Source of the DNA: an uncultured Clostridia bacterium
Lineage (GTDB): Bacteria; Bacillota; Clostridia; TANB77; CAG-508
Assembly: GCA_934180065.1 (NCBI GenBank)
Contig: CAKPRA010000032.1
Coordinates: 1 to 19,653 of the forward strand
Length of the DNA: 19,653 nt
Reading direction: 5' to 3'
Below the pieces are notes generated by a model. The model was not told the origin of the DNA and did no database searches. It was given only the letters and a program-made list of their open reading frames with translations. Below, in pieces: positions 7,283-13,810 of this stretch (the first letter of the stretch is position 1; every line of letters begins with the position of its first letter). The position numbers and the translations under genes are program-made.

Positions 7283-7672
7283 ATGAAAGAAAATACAGAA
7301 GAAAAATCATTAACTAAAGTGAATGAAGAAAGTGTTTTTTCTAAAATAAAAAATTTTTTTAGAAATTTGTTTAATAAAAATAGAATAAATAAAAATAATG
7401 TTGCTAATGAAGGAAATATAGGTACCATTCAAAGAGATAATGAATCTTCATTTATGACAAACTTAAAGAATATTGAAAATAAAGAAGCAAAAATATTAGG
7501 ACTTCAAAAAGCATATCGTAAAGGTAATATTGAAGAAAATAATATGACTGAAGAAGAAATATCTTCTTTACTAAATTTATACGATAAACAAATTGCAAAT
7601 TTAAAAAAATCTAATGAGATAAGAAAACAAAAACTTTTAAAATACAGAAAAAATATGCAAACAGATAATTAA
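7283..7672 (+). CDS. Uncharacterised small basic/coiled-coil protein
   Basis: The protein has about 129 residues and no membrane segment. An ATG at 7274 overlaps the previous gene and sits right on the AGGAG. The in-frame ATG at 7283 has 9 nt of spacing and starts 1 nt after the previous stop codon, so I prefer it. The N-terminal part has an aromatic, basic stretch SVFSKIKNFFRNLFNKNR, which may be an amphipathic helix. The C-terminal part (MTEEEISSLLNLYDKQIANL and after) is a helical pair that probably forms a coiled coil. It is tightly coupled to the upstream 6481 gene and followed by a strong terminator at 7701-7742. No function is assigned. Confidence 0.72.
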   Translation: MKENTEEKSLTKVNEESVFSKIKNFFRNLFNKNRINKNNVANEGNIGTIQRDNESSFMTNLKNIENKEAKILGLQKAYRKGNIEENNMTEEEISSLLNLYDKQIANLKKSNEIRKQKLLKYRKNMQTDN

Positions 7673-7700
7673 AAAGAAATGGAGTGATGACTTGGTCAAG

Positions 7701-7742
7701 TAAAGTGTATAAGTTTTGGTACCTTTTAACTTACACACTTTA
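7701..7742. terminator. Bidirectional terminator between converging genes
   Basis: A 15-bp stem pairs 7701-7715 with 7728-7742, with one G-T wobble and a 12-nt loop. T-rich sequence follows on the + side and A-rich sequence precedes it. It sits between the + operon ending at 7672 and the - gene ending at 7745, and its right arm abuts the latter's stop codon. It can serve both strands. Confidence 0.75.
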
Positions 7743-7744
7743 TT

Positions 7745-8839
7745 TTACACTATCTCTTTTTCAAAATATTTTTCGAACTTCTTTAGTTTAGAAGTGTATT
7801 CCTTTTCATTTATATTATCAGATTCTAAAGTTTCCTTTTTAGAAATATTACCGTTTTCATTTAAATATATCTTATTCTTAATGTATTTATATTCTGTTGA
7901 TGCATCAAAAAAGCATATTTTTACAATTCTATATTCATAATACTCTTTTGAATTAATGGATTTATACATGCAATGTATAGTTTGGTTATTTTCATAACCA
8001 TAAGAGCTAGATTTTAAAAGTCTGCCAGTATTATCATAATTATTATCAATTCAAGTCTCTTGGTAATCTGAATATTGATCAACTTTTACTTTATTTTTTA
8101 TATATATTAGATTTCCATTAGAAATCATTGGAGTCATTAATAGCAAAGAGTTATCATTACTTTGAGAATTTTTTAAATTATTGTTTTCTGTAGAATAACC
8201 AAGTGGAATAATATTTAATAAATCACAAAAATTACTAAAATTAATTTCTTTTAAGTTTTTTTCATATGCAATTTCTATAATTGAGTCTTCAGTGTCATTT
8301 TTTTCGGTTATTAAAATACAATCTTTATTTTGGTAATTAATAGTTTTATAATTTAGAGTATAGTGCTCTTTGTATTCATTTTCAGTGTCTGTATATTTTG
8401 TAATAGTATTATCAACTATTAGTTCATCATTTTCTAAATAGTTGAAAGTGAGATTTAAAATATCCTTGTTATTTGACAAAGAATTTGATATAGTTTCATA
8501 CATTTTAGATATTTTGTTATTTTCATTGTATTCTATTTGTATATAATCTTTATTGTTTAAAATCACCTCTGTAATTCTATTGTTATCATCATATTTGTAT
8601 TTAAAATTAAATTCTGAAATTTCATTGTTGTTTGGTGATTTGTATTTGTAATATGTTAAATTTCCTTTTTCATCAAATTTTTCGTCTAGGATAATTTTAT
8701 CGTTTTTCATTAGACCCTGTCTATTTAATGTATAGGTTTCTAAAACAGATTGATTAGATTTATTGAAAAACACAAAAAATCCCAATGTAAGTATAAAAAT
8801 AATAATTAAAATAAGTAATAACTTTTTTTTGTTTGTCAT
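7745..8839 (-). pseudogene. Membrane-anchored YD-repeat-like protein interrupted by one in-frame TGA
   Basis: The reverse-strand start ATG at 8839-8837 follows GGAGGA with ideal spacing; an upstream ATG at 8869 has none. An N-terminal membrane anchor (KKLLLILIIIFILTLGFFVF) is followed by a hydrophilic exported part of over 300 residues. Motifs such as FDEKGNLTYYKY, YKYDDNNRITEV, YDNTGRLLKSS and LNENGNISKK look like RHS/YD-type repeats. The frame continues unchanged across a single TGA at 8053-8051 and ends at TAA 7747-7745. The full product would be 364 residues, and the shortened one stops at 262. This is likely a nonsense mutation removing the last 101 residues. It has its own promoter (8868-8896). 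A decayed copy of its 5' end lies at 11781-11958. Function is unknown. Confidence 0.7.
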
Positions 8840-8867
8840 ATAAAGTCCTCCATTTTTATATATGCAC

Positions 8868-8896
8868 ATAATAGCATAGTTGAAAAATTTTGTAAA
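8868..8896 (-). promoter_or_regulatory. Promoter of the reverse-strand YD-repeat-like gene
   Basis: On the reverse strand TTTACA (8896-8891) and TATTAT (8873-8868) are 17 nt apart, with TGC directly before the -10. The ATG is about 29 nt downstream of the -10. The left arm of the 43-nt palindrome starts 17 nt upstream of the -35. Confidence 0.6.
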
Positions 8897-8912
8897 TAAA
8901 AAAATATAAGCA

Positions 8913-8955
8913 CCAGGTCTAAGACATGAAAAAATTTTTCATGTCTTAGACCTGG
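8913..8955. repeat. Perfect 43-nt palindrome between divergent genes
   Basis: Arms of 21 nt at 8913-8933 and 8935-8955 are exact reverse complements around one central A. The outer arm begins CCAGGTCTAAGACATG and the centre is A6T5. It lies between two divergent promoters (8868-8896 on - and 8973-9001 on +), so a terminator for a flanking gene is not expected, and no T run follows either arm. Possibilities are a mobile palindromic repeat, a binding site for a dimeric regulator shared by both promoters, or a hairpin formed in supercoiled DNA. No second copy is visible in the window. Confidence 0.85.
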
Positions 8956-8972
8956 AATTATAAATAATAATA

Positions 8973-9001
8973 TTGATTTTTTTTTAAAATGATGATATTG
9001 T
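8973..9001 (+). promoter_or_regulatory. Likely promoter of the coiled-coil gene
   Basis: TTGATT (8973-8978) and TATTGT (8996-9001) are spaced 17 nt apart and lie 48 nt upstream of the start codon at 9050. The -35 begins 18 nt after the palindrome. Both elements are imperfect. Confidence 0.45.
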
Positions 9002-9049
9002 ATGAGCATCAAAAGCTATAAAATATAGTAATGAAAGGAGCAAGATATT

Positions 9050-10003
9050 ATGAAAAAAGAAGAAATAACACTAAAAAATACAAAAGCAGAAATACTAGAA
9101 GCTTTAAATGAAGCATTAGAAAGAGAACAAAATATGGCAAAAATAAAATATGAACCAGAAAAAGAAGAAAAATCCAAAAAAGTTGAAAAGGCAATAGAAG
9201 TAACAAGAGAAAATGTGGAAAATAAAATTTTTTCAGAGGAACTAAATAATAAATTTAAAGATTTAGAAACAGCGATACAAGCAGAAGAAGAAAAATTAAA
9301 AAATTTATATGGGATAGAAAACGAATTAAATAATCTAGTAGTTGTTGTTAATGCAGGAAAGGATTATATTTTAGAATTAGAAAATACAAAAAAACAAAAA
9401 TTAGAAGATTTAAATAATAATGTAAAAGAGCTAGAAGAGAATTATAAAAATAAAATGCAAGAATTAGAAAGCGAATATAATTTAAAAGCTAAAACTTTAA
9501 AATTAGAAAGAGATAGAGAAATTGAAGAATATGATTATAAATTAAAAAGGGATAGAGAATTAGCTAACAATAAATGGGAAGATGAAAAAGCACAAAGAGA
9601 AAAAGTATTAGCGGAAAAAGAAAAAACAATGAATCAACTTTTAGAAGATGCAGAAGCAAATGCTAATTATTTAAAAGAACTTGAAGAAAAAGTGAATTCT
9701 ATTCCGAAATTATTAGAAACAGAATATGCAAAAGGAAAAAAAGATGTTACTAATGAATTGGAAAAAAATAATAAATTTGAAACCGAATTATTAAAAAAGG
9801 ATTTTCAAAACACAATTGATAGACAAAATGATAAAATTGTATCTTTACAAGAAGAAATGAATAGAGTATCTGCAGAAAAAGATTCATTGCAGCAAAAATT
9901 AGATCAAGCATATATTCAAATAAAAGATATGGCGACAAAAACAGTTGAAGCAACTGGGGGAGTTAAGATATTAGGAAATAATAATAATGATGCTAATAAA
10001 TAA
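9050..10003 (+). CDS. Large cytoplasmic coiled-coil protein, uncharacterised
   Basis: The protein has 317 residues, and ATG 9050 follows AAAGGAG with 9 nt of spacing. It lacks a signal peptide and membrane segments. From residue ~60 to ~295 nearly the whole chain has coiled-coil heptad character and is very rich in Glu and Lys (for example ELEENYKNKMQELESEYNLK). A short non-helical gap is visible near NNLVVVVNAGKDY (residues ~95-107). The C terminus is a polar tail with VEATGGVKILGNNNN. Similar unannotated coiled-coil proteins opening with a (M)AKIKYEPEKE-like segment occur, to my recollection, in other gut bacteria, but I know of no function. It could act as a scaffold or filament. It is monocistronic, with a terminator at 10110-10140. 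Confidence 0.75.
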   Translation: MKKEEITLKNTKAEILEALNEALEREQNMAKIKYEPEKEEKSKKVEKAIEVTRENVENKIFSEELNNKFKDLETAIQAEEEKLKNLYGIENELNNLVVVVNAGKDYILELENTKKQKLEDLNNNVKELEENYKNKMQELESEYNLKAKTLKLERDREIEEYDYKLKRDRELANNKWEDEKAQREKVLAEKEKTMNQLLEDAEANANYLKELEEKVNSIPKLLETEYAKGKKDVTNELEKNNKFETELLKKDFQNTIDRQNDKIVSLQEEMNRVSAEKDSLQQKLDQAYIQIKDMATKTVEATGGVKILGNNNNDANK

Positions 10004-10109
10004 AATTGAATAATGTTGAAACAATGTATTTTAATAACTTGGAAGATGTTTAGAAATCTCGGATGCAATTCTATTCATGAAGTTAAGGAAACGGTAAGTC
10101 ATATGATGG

Positions 10110-10140
10110 AAAAGAGTACCCTCTAGTAGGGTGCTCTTTT
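10110..10140 (+). terminator. Hairpin terminator after the coiled-coil gene
   Basis: A 13-bp stem pairs 10110-10122 with 10128-10140 with one wobble pair and loop CTAGT, and the right arm ends in TTTT. It is GC-richer than most terminators here and lies about 107 nt after the stop codon. The intervening stretch (10004-10109) shows no gene; a few readable codons there do not form a convincing protein. Confidence 0.65.
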
Positions 10141-10224
10141 GGCTAAAATATAAAATGCGACTAAAGGTTGCTAGAAAAAATATATACATAAGAGTATAAT
10201 AGCATACAAAGGAGGAAGATTTTT

Positions 10225-11232
10225 ATGAGATTTAGCGAAAATCTATATACTTTGAGGAAAAATAAAGATTTTAGTCAAGAACAACTTGCAGAATTAGTTG
10301 AAGTATCAAGACAAAGCGTGTCCAAGTGGGAATTAGGGGAATCATATCCTACTGTTGAAAATATTTTCAAATTATGTAGTGTTCTAAAATGCAAAATGAA
10401 TGAACTTATTAATGAAAGTTTAGCAGATTTTGAATTATTAGGTGATGAAATTAAGCAGACAGAAAAATTATACGAAAGATTTTTAGGTTATGCAGATACA
10501 TATGATGAAGGTAGACCTAAATTGCCAAGTATAGCAATCGAGTTATTAAAAATATACCTAGATAATGAAATTGATACTATTGTGGATATAGGCTGTGGAA
10601 CTGGATTATCTACAGAAGTGTGTACTTTATTTGCAAACAATGTAATTGGTATAGAGCCGTCAATAGATATGATAAACAAAGCTAGAACTAAAGAAAGTAA
10701 TAAAATAAAATTTATTCAAGGTTATGGCGATAAAACTGGATTAAAAGATGAATGTGCTGATATTGTTATTTGCTCACAAGCATTTCATTGGATGGAGCCA
10801 GAACCAACAATAAAAGAAGTTTATAGAATATTAAAAAAAGGTGGAATCTTTGCTGTAATAGATGCGGATTACCCACCAGTGATAAACAAAGAGCTTGAAC
10901 AATTAAATTCTTATCTTCACAGAAAAACAGCAAGTTTAGAGAATTATGAAAATAAATGGGTTAGCAATAAGACAGAACATCTAAATAATATAAGAAAAAG
11001 TGGATTATTTGAATATTCAAGAGAGATATGCTTTTCACATATAGAAGAATATGATCAAGAAAGATTTAAAAAGTTTTTATTAAGCCAAAGCAGTATGCAA
11101 CATGCAATAAAATATAATTATGATAAAATAGTTGATGAACTAAATATTTTAGATGCAAAATTACACAAGGTATTTAGAGGAAAAACATTGAGTGCTATGT
11201 ATCCATATAAGATGAGAATAGGAATAAAATAG
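10225..11232 (+). CDS. XRE-type HTH regulator fused to a SAM-dependent methyltransferase
   Basis: The protein has 335 residues and starts 9 nt after AAGGAGG. Residues ~5-62 form a Cro/XRE helix-turn-helix (FSQEQLAELVEVSRQSVSKW then GESYPTVENIFKLC). After a linker, residues ~80-335 form a class I methyltransferase. Motif I is VVDIGCGTGLST (D121, G123-G127), the acidic end of strand 2 is VIGIEPSIDMINKA, and motif IV-like CSQAFHWMEP and motif V-like LKKGGIFAVIDADYP follow. This resembles Methyltransf_11 proteins acting on small molecules rather than DNA, since no DPPY/NPPY motif is seen. It may be a self-contained regulator-enzyme that senses or modifies a compound. A perfect TATAAT (10195-10200) lies upstream, but its -35 (TAGAAA) is poor, so activation may be needed. 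Confidence 0.85.
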   Translation: MRFSENLYTLRKNKDFSQEQLAELVEVSRQSVSKWELGESYPTVENIFKLCSVLKCKMNELINESLADFELLGDEIKQTEKLYERFLGYADTYDEGRPKLPSIAIELLKIYLDNEIDTIVDIGCGTGLSTEVCTLFANNVIGIEPSIDMINKARTKESNKIKFIQGYGDKTGLKDECADIVICSQAFHWMEPEPTIKEVYRILKKGGIFAVIDADYPPVINKELEQLNSYLHRKTASLENYENKWVSNKTEHLNNIRKSGLFEYSREICFSHIEEYDQERFKKFLLSQSSMQHAIKYNYDKIVDELNILDAKLHKVFRGKTLSAMYPYKMRIGIK

Positions 11233-11347
11233 ATGTATTTAGTGGGCGTACTTACTATCAATTAAAAACAATATTCCTATTATATGTTATCTAATCATTT
11301 GGGGATTTTATCAATATTTATAAAAAATTAATGTTAAAAATGTATAA

Positions 11348-11376
11348 TTGAGAAATTTTGAATTTTACAGTATAAT
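11348..11376 (+). promoter_or_regulatory. Promoter of the small membrane protein gene
   Basis: TTGAGA (11348-11353) and perfect TATAAT (11371-11376) are spaced 17 nt apart, with the start codon at 11402 close behind. The 170-nt region between the methyltransferase stop and this gene otherwise shows no gene and no clear terminator. Confidence 0.7.
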
Positions 11377-11401
11377 ATGATAAATAGGGGGGAAAATTAA
11401 A

Positions 11402-11659
11402 ATGGAGAATAAAGATTTAGAAAAAGAAATAATACAAATTAAAGAAAGAAACAAAAGAGTAGAATTAGATAAAAAATGGGAAACAAGCTGGACAAGAAAA
11501 TTATGTATAATGATATTAACGTATATTGTAGTAATTATCTATTCATATGTAATAAAGAATATTGATAATATATTTTTAAGTTCATTAGTTCCAGTAATCG
11601 GTTTTACATTATCTACATTATCTTTGAAACTAGTTAGAAAAATTTGGGAAAAGAATTAG
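11402..11659 (+). CDS. Small conserved two-TM membrane protein
   Basis: The protein has 85 residues, and ATG 11402 follows a GGGGGG-type ribosome site. The N-terminal 30 residues form a charged helix (IKERNKRVELDKKWETSWTR). Two membrane segments follow, roughly residues 33-54 (LCIMILTYIVVIIYSYVI) and 60-78 (LSSLVPVIGFTLSTLSL), with a short basic C-terminal tail. The pattern ERNxRVExDKxWExSxTR followed by two TM helices with a PxxGFxLSTL motif is, to my recollection, widespread among bacteria in small unannotated proteins. The conserved pre-TM motif suggests a specific function, but none is known to me. It has its own promoter and a terminator at 11742-11771. Confidence 0.75.
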   Translation: MENKDLEKEIIQIKERNKRVELDKKWETSWTRKLCIMILTYIVVIIYSYVIKNIDNIFLSSLVPVIGFTLSTLSLKLVRKIWEKN

Positions 11660-11741
11660 TATAAAATTATATTATGTAAAATGTAAACGAGTAGATAATA
11701 AAGAACTACATATTTTACCTGACATAGTTGATAAATAATTT

Positions 11742-11771
11742 AAAATTGTGCAACGACTGTTGCACAATTTT
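11742..11771. terminator. Bidirectional terminator between converging genes
   Basis: A perfect 13-bp stem (11742-11754 with 11759-11771) with a 4-nt loop GACT has A and T runs at its outer ends. It lies after the small membrane protein gene on + and downstream of the XRE gene and the duplicated fragment on -. Confidence 0.8.
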
Positions 11772-11780
11772 AGTCTATAT

Positions 11781-11958
11781 TTTCTTTTTCATCAAATTCA
11801 TCAAAGTTTTTCGTCTAGAACAATTTTATCAATTTTCATTAGATCTTATCTATTTAATGTATATGTTTCTAATACATATTGATTAGATTTATTGAAAAAT
11901 ACAAAAAATCCTAATGTAAGTATAAAAATAGTAATTAAACCAAGTAATAACTTTTTTT
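11781..11958 (-). pseudogene. Decayed duplicate of the 5' end of the YD-repeat-like gene
   Basis: On the reverse strand this segment reads KKLLLGLITIFILTLGFFVF, then FNKSNQYVLETYTLNR, then a stop where the other copy has Gln, then DLMKIDKIVLDEK. It is colinear with the membrane anchor and first ~40 exported residues of the gene at 7745-8839 and is very similar at DNA level to 8671-8829. It has the stop mutation and an insertion of about 10 nt near its 3' end. It lacks the first codons: the similarity ends at a run of T on the + strand, exactly where the 3' part of the XRE gene begins. It is an N-terminal fragment left by duplication or recombination. Confidence 0.85.
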
Positions 11959-12200
11959 ATATCTGCTAATAAATCATTAACATCAATTCCTAGAACATAT
12001 GCTATACCAAATAACTCATAATCTTTTACAGTTCTTTTGTTATTTTCAATATCATATAAACTTTGCTTATGAATACTAATACCCATTAATTCTAATTTGG
12101 CAGATAAGGTTTCATAAGACATATTTTGTTTTATTCTGTATTCTTTTAGTAATTTACTTATTACATTCATATTTCCATCAAATTTTGCAATCAATGACAT
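11889..12200 (-). CDS. XRE-family HTH regulator with an acquired C-terminal tail
   Basis: The protein has 103 residues, and ATG 12200-12198 follows GGAGTG with good spacing. An XRE/Cro-like HTH is visible at residues ~12-70: LLKEYRIKQNMSYETLSAKL, then KQSLYDIENNKRTVKDYELF, then AYVLGIDVNDLLADI. The last ~20 residues (KKVITWFNYYFYTYIRIFCI...) are not an HTH tail. They come from reading the duplicated YD-gene fragment (11781-11958) out of frame. So the original C terminus was lost by recombination at an A/T homopolymer, and the protein now ends in a hydrophobic aromatic tail, which might destabilise it or pull it to the membrane. Upstream is a perfect 32-bp palindrome suited to be its operator. 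Confidence 0.8.
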   Translation of the reverse strand: MSLIAKFDGNMNVISKLLKEYRIKQNMSYETLSAKLELMGISIHKQSLYDIENNKRTVKDYELFGIAYVLGIDVNDLLADIKKVITWFNYYFYTYIRIFCIFQ

Positions 12201-12250
12201 ATTTTTTCACTCCAATTTTTTATATGTATTGATTTTAATATTTTTCTATG

Positions 12251-12282
12251 TCATAATATAAGTGTTAACACTTATATTATGA
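12251..12282. promoter_or_regulatory. Perfect 32-bp palindrome, candidate XRE operator
   Basis: Positions 12251-12266 and 12267-12282 are exact reverse complements with no spacer, centred on AGTGTTAACACT. It lies about 50 nt upstream of the XRE start codon. An uninterrupted symmetric site fits binding by a dimeric XRE repressor. A hairpin function is less likely because there is no loop and no T tract. Promoter elements around it are not clear. Confidence 0.6.
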
Positions 12283-12317
12283 GCTATAAATCAAGATATA
12301 TGCATTTGTAGTTAAAT

Positions 12318-12524
12318 ATGAACACAATAATTGAAGAATTTAATATACCTTATTACATTTTTGAAGAAATAACAGAATATATCGAACTTACTACTAAGTG
12401 ATGTTGTAAATGAATGAAATGGGACAATATAAAATTACTATTAAATTTAGTAGTAGTAAATAAAAGCTTAAGTACAAAGCAAGCTGAGGTATTAAAACAA
12501 AAAATTTGCAGAAAAGTAATTTAA
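12318..12524 (+). pseudogene. Small decayed gene with two in-frame TGA codons
   Basis: One frame runs from ATG 12318 to TAA 12522-12524. It is interrupted by TGA at 12399-12401 and again at 12411-12413. The first part reads MNTIIEEFNIPYYIFEEITE. The second, from ATG 12414, reads MKWDNIKLLLNLVVVNKSLS then TKQAEVLKQKICRK. The two halves share a frame and helix-rich style, so they look like one ~68-residue protein. Similar short proteins with a central MKW(D/E)NI segment occur, I believe, in clostridial accessory DNA. No good ribosome site precedes either ATG. The rest of the 12201-12579 gap holds only the palindrome. Confidence 0.45.
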
Positions 12525-12579
12525 CGAAATTTTCATAATATGGTGCAATTATTAAAAATTTTTTTTGGGGGTGAAAAGT

Positions 12580-12903
12580 ATGTTAATTTCAACAACTTCA
12601 TCAATAGAGGGAAGAGCAATAAAAGAATATAGAGGAGTAGTATTCGGAGAAGTAATAAATGGTGTCAATTTTATGAGAGATTTTACAGCTGGTATTACTA
12701 ATATAATTGGTGGTAGAGCTACTGAATACGAAGAAGAATTAATTAATACTAGAGCAGAAGCAATAAATGAAATGATGAAAAGAGCAGAAAAAATTGGTGC
12801 TAATGCAATTATAGGTGTTAAATTCGATTATGAAACAATTGGTCAATCTGGTTCTATGCTCGCAGTTATAGCTTCTGGTACAGCAGTTGTAATAGAAGAA
12901 TAA
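12580..12903 (+). CDS. YbjQ/UPF0145 family protein
   Basis: The protein has 107 residues, the family's standard length. It starts at ATG 12580, 7 nt after GGGGGTG; a TTG 15 nt upstream is only a frame extension. Family features are the opening ISTTSSIEGRAIKEYRGVVF, the central GRATEYEEELINTRAEAINE, and the closing GANAIIGVKFDYETIG with SMLAVIASGTAVVIE. YbjQ-type proteins form small pentameric rings. They have been called heavy-metal-binding domains, but a physiological role is not established. It is followed 24 nt later by a single-TM protein gene and probably forms an operon with it. No clear promoter could be picked out upstream. Confidence 0.92.
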   Translation: MLISTTSSIEGRAIKEYRGVVFGEVINGVNFMRDFTAGITNIIGGRATEYEEELINTRAEAINEMMKRAEKIGANAIIGVKFDYETIGQSGSMLAVIASGTAVVIEE

Positions 12904-12927
12904 AAGAGTAAAGGAGATTTTTAAATT

Positions 12928-13449
12928 ATGAAAAAAAATGGAGAATTTGTGGGAGTAGATGAAAAGTATATTCCAGAAAATGAAAAATTTGTAGATGAAT
13001 CTTTATTAGGCGATAGAGAAAAAAGTAAAAAAGCTGCAAAGAGATTTGCAAAGGGTTATTTGATTTTCTTTGTTATATTTTTTGTTATATTTTTTGTTTT
13101 TGTTATTGGGTTTTCAATTGTTAATATTATAAGAATGAACGATAAAACGAATAGTTTTCAGACAAACAATTATCAAACAAATAAGTATACATTTTCAAAT
13201 TTACAAGGTACTCAATCAGCTTTTCATTTAAGAGACTATTTAGATGATATTATTACAAACAATAAATTAGATGCATATACAAAGATTACAGTAGTATATA
13301 ACGGAAAATCTGCTACTACAGAAGATGAATTATTAGTACTAAAAAATGAGTTAAATAATACAGGTATAGATGCTTATGAGGTTTCTGTAGATTATGCCGA
13401 TTCACTTGGACAGGCAATTAACAAGGTTACTATTAAAGATATAAAATAA
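12928..13449 (+). CDS. Single-TM protein co-transcribed with the YbjQ gene
   Basis: The protein has 173 residues, and its ribosome site AAAGGAG lies 24 nt beyond the YbjQ stop codon region. An N-terminal cytoplasmic segment of ~45 residues contains DEKYIPENEKFVDESLLGD and a basic KKAAKRFAKG stop. A long membrane helix follows (LIFFVIFFVIFFVFVIGFSI), encoded partly by a tandem 13-nt repeat. An Asn/Thr/Gln-rich linker and an outer domain (~80 residues) end in VSVDYADSLGQAINKVTIKD. The family is not recognised. The pairing suggests it works with the YbjQ ring at the membrane, as other YbjQ genes have membrane-protein neighbours. That is inference only. Confidence 0.75.
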   Translation: MKKNGEFVGVDEKYIPENEKFVDESLLGDREKSKKAAKRFAKGYLIFFVIFFVIFFVFVIGFSIVNIIRMNDKTNSFQTNNYQTNKYTFSNLQGTQSAFHLRDYLDDIITNNKLDAYTKITVVYNGKSATTEDELLVLKNELNNTGIDAYEVSVDYADSLGQAINKVTIKDIK

Positions 13450-13468
13450 GACTTTTAGTCAAGAGTTG

Positions 13469-13510
13469 GGGTGAATAAGTTGAAAAATACTTATTCGCTC
13501 TTTATTTTTA
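13469..13510 (+). terminator. Terminator of the YbjQ operon
   Basis: A 12-bp stem with two wobble pairs pairs 13469-13480 with 13489-13500 around an 8-nt A-rich loop, followed by a T-rich run to 13510. It begins about 20 nt after the stop codon. Confidence 0.65.
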
Positions 13511-13687
13511 CAATCTACTCATAAATTACTATTCACGGTCACATTTTTTATAAGCCGGATATGTTGATATATATATTAAAAATTCGTTCCTTGCTGGTCG
13601 CTCATACAAAGTAGTGTGAAAGTTGTAGAGCCATTATTTTAGTTTTAGAATAAAAAAATTGAGTGAAAAAAAAAAAGCAAATTTATA
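13511..13687. other. Gene-free intergenic stretch with a locally GC-richer patch
   Basis: I see no gene here. A patch at about 13585-13612 (TTCGTTCCTTGCTGGTCGCT) is less AT-rich than its surroundings and may be a fragment of a dispersed intergenic repeat, comparable with the patches at 22-51 and about 15014-15075. No RNA structure of a known class was recognised. Confidence 0.3.
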
Positions 13688-13716
13688 TTGAAAAGTGTAT
13701 TTATAAGTGGTATAGT
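13688..13716 (+). promoter_or_regulatory. Promoter of the CYTH-like gene
   Basis: TTGAAA (13688-13693) and TATAGT (13711-13716) are separated by 17 nt. The 5' leader to the start codon at 13811 is about 90 nt and very AT-rich, with no evident structure. Confidence 0.65.
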
Positions 13717-13810
13717 ATTCTTTGGAATTTAAGAATTGTAAGATTATTTTTATATATAATATACATTTTCTTAATTTTATTTTTTATCATTTTAAAGGAG
13801 AATGTATATT

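Noticed and set aside
7716..7940. Forward ORF antisense to the broken YD-repeat-like gene
   Set aside because: It is antisense of the 3' part of that gene and overlaps its terminator. The composition is that of a shadow frame.
12318..12524. TGA recoded as a sense codon in this organism
   Set aside because: The full-length core genes contain no in-frame TGA and use TGG for Trp. If TGA were sense, an AT-rich genome would use it often.
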